Shown in pieces: positions 1 through 5,931 of a stretch of DNA of 6,582 nucleotides (the first letter of the stretch is position 1; each line of letters opens with the position of its first letter). Location: assembly GCA_014860845.1 (NCBI GenBank), contig JACZIY010000093.1:1-6582 (forward strand). The letters are read 5' to 3'. The notes under the pieces are model-generated. The model ran no database searches and was not told the origin of the DNA. It saw nothing but the letters and a program-made list of their open reading frames with translations. A program made the position numbers and the translations under genes. The DNA comes from Anaerolineaceae bacterium (lineage in GTDB: Bacteria > Chloroflexota > Anaerolineae > Anaerolineales > Anaerolineaceae).

Positions 1-1381
1 GACCTTTGCCACAATTGTCTACATAATGCACAACCCAGGTGGATTTATCACCTACAGCAGAAAGTGAGTTGTAGAATTTCACCGTTTCACCTTTATAGGT
101 AGAATTTTTGACAACTTTCGTGACTTTGCCATCATCTACCAGCCAACCAATTTCAGTGGCAAAGTGGAATTGTTCGCGATTGGAACCGATCGACCAGCTT
201 TTGTCTCCATCCAGGATAATACCTTTTTCAGTATTTCTCACGATATCATCCAGAGAACCATCTTCACCTGGATCAATGTTGATGTTGGTCATGCGCTCGA
301 TCGGAACACGATAAAACGCGGTCGCGCGGTTAGCACCGCTGCTACCATCAAAGATCTGACGTTTGGCTTTGGCATTGGCTTCTTCCACCATTTGCCGACC
401 GGTGATTGCACCCACCAGAATACCTTTGTCGATCAGCAGGTTATCCTGGGCAGGAACCCCATCATCATCGTACCCAAAACTACCCGGGCTATTTGTGAGT
501 GTTGCATCCGCACGAGCGGTTAATTTTTCGGAACCATAGCGTAATTTACCAAAATCATCCAGTGTGACAAAAGAACCACCTGCAAAGGCAAGCTCATATC
601 CCAGAATACGGTCCAATTCTAATGGATGGCCAATGGTCTCATGTGTTTGCAGGAACATGATACCGGGTAGCAAAATCACCGAGCGATCTTCTTTGGGGCA
701 AGGATCTGCTACCAGAACCTCATTCAATTCCTTGACAATACGTTCAGCATTTTCGTTAAACAACTGCATATCCAGGGTTTCCCAACCACGCGTATTACCG
801 AGCCTGTCAGGAGAAAACTTGCGGCTATGGGTTTCTCCGGATGAATCAACACCCATTACCTGAATGGCAGGAAACGTTTCGATGATGTTTTTCTCAATTT
901 CACTGCCTTCCGAGTCAAGAAAAACGATTTGTTTGCGGACAAACATCATCTCACTGGCGCGTTGGACAACACCGGGTTGGTTGAGTTTCTCATCCATGCT
1001 TTTCAGGAAATCAATCTTGTTTGCCAGTGAGACGCCAAATGGATCAATCTGATTTGGACTCTTAAACGATGCTTGAATGGCATCTTTTTCTGCCAGTCGA
1101 ACCGGGAAAGTTACTCGTTCTGCAGCCACCCTGGCGTTGTCAAAGGCTTTATCGAAGAGTGTACTGAGATTGCTCATATCTGATGAAGCTGAAAAACCCC
1201 AGGCATTCTTGTACAGAACGCGAACACCCAGCCCACTCTCGCGGGAAGAGGTCGTTTCTTTCAAGTTACCATTCCACATCATTAGATAATTGGCTTCTTC
1301 TAAGGGATACCAGCGCGCATCCACATAAGTCGCGCCTGCCGCTTTAAGCCGGTCAATATGTGCTTTCAATTGTTTTTGCAT
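1..1381 (-). CDS. tldD: TldD/PmbA-family zinc metalloprotease, C-terminus cut by window edge
   Basis: The frame is open from ATG at 1381 to the left edge, giving 460 codons plus one base. The metalloprotease signature HETIGH is seen at residues 247-252 (His247, Glu248, His252). A late NCGKG motif places Cys457 near the edge, matching the expected third zinc ligand, which is Cys454 in E. coli TldD as I recall it. E. coli TldD is about 480 residues, so probably only 20-25 residues are missing. TldD is the catalytic partner of TldE (PmbA) in a cytosolic heterodimeric protease that degrades unfolded peptides and matures some peptides such as microcins. The HExxxH motif marks this as the catalytic subunit. 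No partner gene is visible; it could lie just beyond the left edge. The start is supported by AGGAGT about 7 bases upstream. The gene is visibly richer in GC than the genes to its right and has its own promoter, so it is likely a separate unit unrelated to the redox cluster. Confidence 0.93.
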   Translation of the reverse strand, partial: MQKQLKAHIDRLKAAGATYVDARWYPLEEANYLMMWNGNLKETTSSRESGLGVRVLYKNAWGFSASSDMSNLSTLFDKAFDNARVAAERVTFPVRLAEKDAIQASFKSPNQIDPFGVSLANKIDFLKSMDEKLNQPGVVQRASEMMFVRKQIVFLDSEGSEIEKNIIETFPAIQVMGVDSSGETHSRKFSPDRLGNTRGWETLDMQLFNENAERIVKELNEVLVADPCPKEDRSVILLPGIMFLQTHETIGHPLELDRILGYELAFAGGSFVTLDDFGKLRYGSEKLTARADATLTNSPGSFGYDDDGVPAQDNLLIDKGILVGAITGRQMVEEANAKAKRQIFDGSSGANRATAFYRVPIERMTNINIDPGEDGSLDDIVRNTEKGIILDGDKSWSIGSNREQFHFATEIGWLVDDGKVTKVVKNSTYKGETVKFYNSLSAVGDKSTWVVHYVDNCGKG

Positions 1382-1423
1382 AGGAAATACTCCTTGATGG
1401 AATTGGAAATTAATCCATGTTTG

Positions 1424-1452
1424 AGTGTAAATCGGATAAAAAAAACTTGCAA
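1424..1452 (-). promoter_or_regulatory. Sigma-70-like promoter of tldD
   Basis: On the minus strand a -35 box TTGCAA (1452-1447) and a -10 box TACACT (1429-1424) are separated by exactly 17 bases, including a run of T. Transcription would start near 1417, giving a leader of about 35 bases that contains the AGGAGT ribosome-binding site. The -35 box lies inside the 10-base perfect palindrome ACTTGCAAGT (1445-1454), which may be a regulator site or chance. The rest of 1382-1536 is AT-rich and shows no gene. Confidence 0.55.
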
Positions 1453-1536
1453 GTGATTGATGTCATTAATTTTTTATTTGAAATCAACCTGCTCTATTTA
1501 TAAAAATATTTGTGTCTTTTCAATAATTAGCAGACA

Positions 1537-1574
1537 GGGTGTTTTTGGCGTGCGCCTGCACGCCAAAAACACCC
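1537..1574 (-). terminator. Perfect 17-bp hairpin after msrQ, likely transcription terminator
   Basis: The left arm GGGTGTTTTTGGCGTGC (1537-1553) and the right arm (1558-1574) are exact reverse complements around a 4-base loop. The hairpin begins 37 bases after the msrQ stop codon and ends upstream of the tldD promoter, which is where a terminator of the msrPQ unit should be. Neither strand has a clear T tract directly after the stem, so it is not a textbook intrinsic terminator. It could also act as a 3' end-stabilising structure or work with a protein factor. Confidence 0.6.
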
Positions 1575-1611
1575 GCTCACCCCAATTTATTGAGAAGTTA
1601 CAGAAATTTTC

Positions 1612-2292
1612 TTAATTTTTCTTCCTTCTATTTACAATCCACCGCCTGATTGGTGGAACACGCAATAGTAATAAGAGAAAAACAATTGATCCCATCAGGA
1701 TTGGGCGTCCGACATCTCCGCTTAAAGTAGATACGGATCCCTTCACTGCCCAGGCGTAATGTAGAATGACCAAGACACCGATCAGATAAACTGATTGATG
1801 CAGCCTTTTCCATTTTTTTCCAAGAAATTTCATCCAATACTTAAATGATGTTATTGCCAGTAAGAGCAACATCAGGCCAGCTAAAGTTCCCACGATTATG
1901 AATGGCTTTTCTGTCGTTAAACGCAGAATTTCACGATAATCAAGTCCATAATCAACTACAGCAAAAGTAATAAAATGCAAAGCAAAATAGAAAAATGCAT
2001 ACAGTCCCAATGCTCGACGATGTCTACCTGGCTTTTTCCAACCTGTGACCGTTATCAATGGAGTAACTGCAAGAGTAACGACCAACATATTTAATGCTGC
2101 TCTACCTAAGAATTGTTCAATAAATTGAATAGGATTGACCGTGAGTTGATTGGCAAATGCTTTATATGCAAGTTCAAAAAGAGGAAACAAACTGATCGTA
2201 TGGACCCCAATCCGTAACCAATTCAATGATAATTTCGATTTTTCTTTATTTTTAATTATTATTTGCGGTATCGTGCGATTGATTGATCTCAT
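1612..2292 (-). CDS. msrQ: MsrQ (YedZ)-like haem-binding membrane subunit of the methionine sulfoxide reductase system
   Basis: This 226-residue integral membrane protein belongs to the ferric-reductase-like transmembrane family. By eye there are about six hydrophobic segments, near residues 28-46, 65-84, 95-113, 130-150, 166-184 and 197-213. His106 (in FALHF), His165 (RLHQ) and His178 (LHY) match the conserved histidines that bind b-type haem in E. coli MsrQ. MsrQ takes electrons from the inner side of the membrane and passes them to MsrP outside. The gene follows msrP after 7 bases, the standard msrP-msrQ order, so translation is probably coupled. The chosen ATG has no well-placed ribosome-binding site: the nearest one, AAAGGAG, lies 16 bases upstream inside the last codons of msrP. 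An upstream non-ATG start or re-initiation is possible. The C-terminus is basic (NRRKKN), consistent with a cytoplasmic end. Confidence 0.92.
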   Translation of the reverse strand: MRSINRTIPQIIIKNKEKSKLSLNWLRIGVHTISLFPLFELAYKAFANQLTVNPIQFIEQFLGRAALNMLVVTLAVTPLITVTGWKKPGRHRRALGLYAFFYFALHFITFAVVDYGLDYREILRLTTEKPFIIVGTLAGLMLLLLAITSFKYWMKFLGKKWKRLHQSVYLIGVLVILHYAWAVKGSVSTLSGDVGRPILMGSIVFLLLLLRVPPIRRWIVNRRKKN

Positions 2293-2299
2293 GAATTTT

Positions 2300-3235
2300 T
2301 TAATAATTCTCCTTTAAATCCACGCCATCATAAAGATAAGCTACCTGGTTTGCATACCCATTGAATAGAATTGTGTCACGTCGATCAAACTCACCTATTC
2401 GACGTTCGGTTCGTTGACTCCATCGGGGGTGATCCACCTGTGGATTTACATTCGCATAAAACCCATATTCATTCGAGGCAATTGTGTTCCATAAAGTTTC
2501 TGGCTGATAATCAGTTAACTCAATTTTTACAATTGCTTTAATGGATTTGAATCCATACTTCCAAGGAACCACCAACCGAATTCCTCCACCACTTTGAGGG
2601 GGAAGTTCATTTCCATACAATCCGGTTGCAAGCAAGGTCAGATCATTCATCGCTTCATCGATCCGCAAGCCTTCCTGATATGGCCAAGGGTAAGAAGATT
2701 GTTTTTGACCCGGCATTTCTTCAGGATTAAAAACTGTTTCAAAACGAACATACTTTGCAGTGGAAACTGGTTCTATTTCAGCGAGTAATTTGGATAATGG
2801 GAATCCCATCCATGGGATAACCATACTCCAGGCTTCAACACATCGTAACCGGTAGATTCTTTCCTCCGGTTGAAATTTTTTTATCAATTCATCCACACTA
2901 AATCTTCCAGGTTTATTTACCAGCCCTGACACCTCGATATCCCAGGGCGAGGTTTTGAAATTTTCAGAAAGTACAGCAACGCGTTCTTTATTAGTTGTAA
3001 ATTCGTAATAGTTGTTGTAATTAATTATTTCATCCAAGGAATTGGGAGTCTCTTCGAGCATATCTGGTTGTTCTGTGGTTTCCAGAGATCTAACTTCTGT
3101 TGGGCTTTGTGAGACACCACAAGCAGCTAAGGTTAAGCTTCCAGCAACCAGACCTGCGGTTTTAATAAACTCCCTTCGGCTAAGATAAATATGTTTTGGG
3201 GTTATTTCAGACGTTGATATTAGTTTATTTTTCAT
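2300..3235 (-). CDS. msrP: MsrP (YedY)-like molybdenum-cofactor methionine sulfoxide reductase, predicted Tat lipoprotein
   Basis: The 311-residue protein is close in length to E. coli MsrP (334) and is recognisable along its whole length. Examples are the NNYYEF motif (74-79), RLRCVEAWSMVIPW (129-142) with the molybdenum-binding Cys132, VPWKYGFKSIK (223-233) and the NGYANQVAYLYDG block near the end. MsrP reduces methionine sulfoxide in proteins outside the cytoplasmic membrane, using molybdopterin as cofactor. The N-terminus has a twin-arginine motif SRREFIK (19-25) followed by a short hydrophobic stretch that ends in LAAC (36-39). It should therefore be exported folded and then lipid-anchored at Cys39, unlike the soluble E. 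coli enzyme. The start ATG has AGGAG eight bases upstream, overlapping the stop codon of the thioredoxin-like gene 11 bases away, so the genes form one translational unit. Electrons should come from the MsrQ protein encoded directly downstream. Confidence 0.95.
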   Translation of the reverse strand: MKNKLISTSEITPKHIYLSRREFIKTAGLVAGSLTLAACGVSQSPTEVRSLETTEQPDMLEETPNSLDEIINYNNYYEFTTNKERVAVLSENFKTSPWDIEVSGLVNKPGRFSVDELIKKFQPEERIYRLRCVEAWSMVIPWMGFPLSKLLAEIEPVSTAKYVRFETVFNPEEMPGQKQSSYPWPYQEGLRIDEAMNDLTLLATGLYGNELPPQSGGGIRLVVPWKYGFKSIKAIVKIELTDYQPETLWNTIASNEYGFYANVNPQVDHPRWSQRTERRIGEFDRRDTILFNGYANQVAYLYDGVDLKENY

Positions 3236-3246
3236 GACTGTATCTC

Positions 3247-3795
3247 CTAATTATCTGGTGCTTCAAGAAGGGTGCGAATTGCCAATTCTGTCTCTTTATA
3301 CCGCCCCTCTCCTACATGAACGTAACGCAAATGACCATTTTTATCAATTAGATAAAGGGTTGGCCAAAAATGTGTATCATATGCTTTCCACGTGATACCA
3401 AGATTATCTTCAGTTACAGCATATGGAATATTAAGCTCCTCGACTGCTTTCTTCAGGTTATCAAAATCAGCCTCATAATCAAATTCTGGGTAATGATTTC
3501 CAATGATCACCAATCCCTCGGGTGAATATTTTTCATGCCAGGATATTAATGAAGGGATGACATTCCTGCAATTAATGCATCCAAAAGTCCACATTTCTAT
3601 TATTACAACTTTGCCTTGCAAGTCTGCCAGGTGTAATGGATTTGGAGTATTAATCCAGATTTCATTGGATATTTCTGGTGCTTCTCCTAAATCAGGTAGG
3701 AAAAAATTGCTTGGTTCCTGGTCGGATGCCTTTTTCGAGCTACATCCACTTAGGAACAATGCACCAATAATAATCATTAAGAATTTATTTCGCAC
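3247..3795 (-). CDS. Thioredoxin-fold lipoprotein, TlpA/DipZ C-terminal-like
   Basis: This 182-residue protein has a lipoprotein signal peptide (LSGC, Cys18). A redoxin domain spans about residues 50-178 and holds the active site WTFGCINCRN, with Cys73 and Cys76, and the predicted cis-proline at WP (Pro145). The WTxxCINC pattern and the FWPTLYLIDKNGHLRY stretch resemble the thioredoxin-like domain that follows CcdA in DipZ proteins. It should act on the outer face of the membrane in thiol-disulfide exchange or peroxide-related chemistry; the substrate is unknown. The start is GTG at 3795, not the nearby ATG at 3800, which is in another frame. AGGAGG sits six bases before the GTG. It lies 11 bases upstream of msrP, so the two are almost surely co-transcribed. 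This suggests it supports sulfur-redox repair with MsrPQ, although MsrP itself needs no thioredoxin. Confidence 0.88.
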   Translation of the reverse strand: MRNKFLMIIIGALFLSGCSSKKASDQEPSNFFLPDLGEAPEISNEIWINTPNPLHLADLQGKVVIIEMWTFGCINCRNVIPSLISWHEKYSPEGLVIIGNHYPEFDYEADFDNLKKAVEELNIPYAVTEDNLGITWKAYDTHFWPTLYLIDKNGHLRYVHVGEGRYKETELAIRTLLEAPDN

Positions 3796-3820
3796 AACAT
3801 ACCTCCTATAAAGGTATGTT
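3796..3820 (-). promoter_or_regulatory. Hairpin covering part of the ribosome-binding site of the thioredoxin-like gene
   Basis: In the minus-strand message AACAUACCU (3820-3812) can pair perfectly over nine bases with AGGUAUGUU (3804-3796), which directly precedes the GTG start. The 7-base loop UUAUAGG and the 3' arm share the AGGAGG ribosome-binding site: three of its bases are in the loop and three in the stem. Such a structure could damp translation or make it conditional. The pairing is seen directly; a regulatory role is inference. Confidence 0.5.
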
Positions 3821-3821
3821 C

Positions 3822-3869
3822 ATACTATTCTGTTGATATTACGAATATCTTACGTATTGATGAACGAAT
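3822..3869 (-). promoter_or_regulatory. Spaced direct repeats and weak promoter upstream of the thioredoxin-msrPQ genes
   Basis: On the minus strand the related 8-mers ATTCGTTC (3869-3862), ATACGTAA (3857-3850) and ATTCGTAA (3846-3839) recur at steps of 12 and 11 bases, about one helical turn. That is the arrangement typical of OmpR/PhoB-family binding sites. A possible -10 box TAGTAT (3827-3822) lies downstream, with no good -35 box and with the last repeats where one would be. This is how activator-dependent promoters look. The 3835-3849 stretch also forms a 6-bp inverted repeat, GATATT/AATATC. The two-component regulator encoded just upstream is the natural candidate ligand, by inference. 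Confidence 0.4.
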
Positions 3870-3871
3870 CA

Positions 3872-5131
3872 TTAACGCTTTGGTAGCGTAAATTTAAAGA
3901 CTGTTTCGTGTCCAGGTTGACTCTCTACAAAAATATTTCCTTTGTGAGCTTCAACAATACCTTTTGCAATTGCTAATCCTAAACCCGCTCCCCCACCGGA
4001 TCGATTTCGGGATTTCTCCCCTCTATAAAATCGCTCAAAAACAAGTGGAATATCCTCTGTTAATATTCCCTCTCCTGTATCCCGCACAGAGACAGAAACA
4101 TAATCTCCATCACTTTTGGCATATATTGTAACAAGTCCACCAACAGGCGTATGCCTGATTGCATTGCTGACCAGATTATTGATCGCTCTTCCCAACCATA
4201 AAACATCAATATTAATCGGATCAACATCTTTATCTGCTGAACCACTTAAAATAATTCCTTTTTGATTCGCTAGCCCTGAGAAACTCTCTAAGGTATCGGA
4301 AATCAAATCTGAAAGAGAAGATGGTTCAAGTGTAAGGGGAATCCCACCCGCATCCAGTTGGGAAATCTGAAATAAATCATCAATTAGCAGCGAGAGGTTA
4401 TCAACATGTTTTTTGGTTTGTATCAAGAAGTTAGTGATTTCAACAGGATCAGTTACAAAACCATCTGATAAGGCTTCTACTAAAACTCGAATAGATGAAA
4501 GTGGTGTCCGTAAATCATGACCTGCCCAGGCGACAAGATCACGCCGCAACGATTCTAATTCTTTTTGTTTTTGATCAGCAGTTTGGATTTTTTGAGCCAT
4601 TTGATTAAAAGACTTCGCCAATAATGCAATTTCATCATTTCCAGGTATTTCAGCTCGCGATGAAAGATCACCATTCTCAATTGATTTCGCAGCTTTTTCA
4701 AGTCGTTTGATACGTTCAATTAAAGTGCTGGTGAAGAAGCTGCCCAACACCACCGCAATACCACCGGCGAATAATAACAGAACTGTAGCTAATAATAAAT
4801 CGTGTTCACTGGCAAACATCAAACGAGCAGTCAACCAGACATTTAAGAATGTTAATAAGCTTGCCAGAATATAGGTCCCCAACAATACCCATCGCAAAGA
4901 TGGAGCCCGTTCTAACCAATTCAGGCGATATGCCCCATATCCGACACCGATGGAAACAACAGTAGTAATGGAAAGGAATTGAGCCATATGCTCCAGATCT
5001 TGCATGGGGGGACGCATCAGCCAATAAAATATTACGAGTGAAAAGATAAAAACAATGATGATTCCACTGGCAAATACAAAATTCCGTGATTTTTCTTCTT
5101 TTTGGGTTTTACGGTTCAAATTTATATCCAA
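3872..5131 (-). CDS. Membrane sensor histidine kinase (HAMP, HisKA, HATPase) next to msrPQ
   Basis: This 419-residue kinase has four hydrophobic segments by eye (about 18-39, 51-69, 80-104, 111-136), a HAMP linker (about 137-190) and a dimerisation domain with the H-box GHDLRTPL, phospho-acceptor His205. The ATPase domain has an N-box NNLVSNAIRHT (Asn323), DTGEG (351-355), FERFYR (365-370) and GAGLGLAIAK (381-390). All catalytic boxes look intact. There is no sizeable extracytoplasmic sensor domain, only short loops, so it probably senses within the membrane or through a partner. Its gene overlaps the response regulator by 23 bases. The start is uncertain. TTG at 5131 gives the longest frame, but a GGGGG tract ends only one base before it; TTG at 5119 is an alternative that changes four residues. 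By position it may serve the role of HprS, which controls msrPQ in E. coli, although gene similarity alone cannot show this. Confidence 0.94.
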   Translation of the reverse strand: MDINLNRKTQKEEKSRNFVFASGIIIVFIFSLVIFYWLMRPPMQDLEHMAQFLSITTVVSIGVGYGAYRLNWLERAPSLRWVLLGTYILASLLTFLNVWLTARLMFASEHDLLLATVLLLFAGGIAVVLGSFFTSTLIERIKRLEKAAKSIENGDLSSRAEIPGNDEIALLAKSFNQMAQKIQTADQKQKELESLRRDLVAWAGHDLRTPLSSIRVLVEALSDGFVTDPVEITNFLIQTKKHVDNLSLLIDDLFQISQLDAGGIPLTLEPSSLSDLISDTLESFSGLANQKGIILSGSADKDVDPINIDVLWLGRAINNLVSNAIRHTPVGGLVTIYAKSDGDYVSVSVRDTGEGILTEDIPLVFERFYRGEKSRNRSGGGAGLGLAIAKGIVEAHKGNIFVESQPGHETVFKFTLPKR

Positions 5132-5792
5132 TCCCCCAGACCGTAATTATATAAACTGGTGAGGTCGGGTTTTTTTCAATTTTTTCGCGTAAACGGCGCA
5201 TATGAACAGTAACAGTCCCTGGATCGATGTAATGAGAAAACCCCCATATATTCTCCAATAATTGCTCTCGCGTAAAAACCTGTCTGGGATGAAGTGCCAT
5301 ATGATATAACAAATCAAATTCTTTTGCAGTCAGGATGATCGGTTCCTCATTAATCGAAACATCACGTGTTTGTGGATTAATTGTCAGTCCATTAAAATTC
5401 AATATACCTTCCTTCGTTATTTCGGAAGCAGCTCTTACTCTACGAAGGACAGCACGTACTCGACTTACCAGCTCCTGAGGACTGAATGGCTTTACAACAT
5501 AATCATCAGCACCCAATTCAAGCCCGGCGATTCTATCGCTCTCTTCTCTACGAGAAGTTAATAAAATAATGGGTACATCAGACTGATCACGCAATTTTCT
5601 GGTAAGCGTGAATCCATCCATCCCTGGCAACATCACATCCAGGATAATAAGATCCGGTAATGCATCAATTAATGAATTTAACGCGAGTAATCCATCAGAA
5701 AAGCAAACAACCTCATATCCTGCCCTACGCAGATACAGACTAACTACCTCACTAATACTGGGTTCATCTTCTACAATCGCTATCCTGGCCAT
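5109..5792 (-). CDS. OmpR/PhoB-family response regulator
   Basis: The 227-residue length is normal for this family. The receiver domain (1-118) has the acidic pocket Glu8/Asp9, phospho-acceptor Asp52 (LDVMLPGMDG), Thr79 and Lys101 (VKPFSP). The C-terminal winged-helix DNA-binding domain (about 128-227) shows the typical LTAKEFDLL, VFTREQLLENIWG, TVTVHMRRLREKIE and GIGYKFE stretches. It is the phosphorylation partner of the kinase whose gene overlaps its 3' end. The ATG at 5792 is preceded by GAGAAG at a short distance, a modest ribosome-binding site. As first gene of the minus-strand unit it likely controls its own promoter in the spacer to 5931, the divergent lipoprotein gene and perhaps the repeats at 3839-3869. 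The signal it answers to is not visible; the neighbouring MsrPQ genes suggest oxidative or hypochlorous stress or thiol imbalance outside the membrane. Confidence 0.95.
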   Translation of the reverse strand: MARIAIVEDEPSISEVVSLYLRRAGYEVVCFSDGLLALNSLIDALPDLIILDVMLPGMDGFTLTRKLRDQSDVPIILLTSRREESDRIAGLELGADDYVVKPFSPQELVSRVRAVLRRVRAASEITKEGILNFNGLTINPQTRDVSINEEPIILTAKEFDLLYHMALHPRQVFTREQLLENIWGFSHYIDPGTVTVHMRRLREKIEKNPTSPVYIITVWGIGYKFEP

Positions 5793-5931
5793 ATGCTTCT
5801 CATTTAAAATGATTTTACATCAAAAATATTGCGAAAATATTAAGTTATCTTCATAGTTTTGTAATACTTGTTCACTGGTTTCTTAATATTTTATTTGTAT
5901 GATTGAGAAAATTAATGTTTTGGAGGTTCAA
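5793..5931. promoter_or_regulatory. Divergent promoter region with direct and inverted AT-rich repeats
   Basis: The 139-base spacer between the divergent regulator and lipoprotein genes holds AAAATATT twice, 11 bases apart (5823-5830, 5834-5841). AAAATATTAAG (5834-5844) has an exact reverse complement at 5882-5892. Toward the regulator a TAAAAT -10-like box (5817-5812) has no clear -35 box, and the two direct repeats fall in that place. Toward the lipoprotein gene TATGAT (5898-5903) is a possible -10 box, with the inverted copy just upstream. The placing fits shared control of both genes by the encoded regulator. AT-rich DNA yields such repeats easily, so support is moderate. Confidence 0.45.

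Noticed and set aside
164..1289. Several plus-strand open frames of 62-119 codons
   Set aside because: They lie inside the continuous minus-strand tldD frame, have no recognisable domains and no convincing ribosome-binding sites.
1..1381. Reading the protease gene as TldE/PmbA, the non-catalytic partner
   Set aside because: The HExxxH motif and the late CGKG cysteine are both present, which marks the catalytic TldD type.
1537..1574. Hairpin as terminal inverted repeats of an insertion sequence
   Set aside because: The arms are only four bases apart with no transposase or target duplication visible nearby.
2293..2299. Separate promoter between msrP and msrQ
   Set aside because: The gap is only seven bases and the upstream sequence is msrP coding sequence; co-transcription is much simpler.
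3503..3811. Plus-strand open frame of 102 codons
   Set aside because: Antisense to the thioredoxin-like lipoprotein gene, whose signal peptide, CINC site and strong ribosome-binding site are clear.
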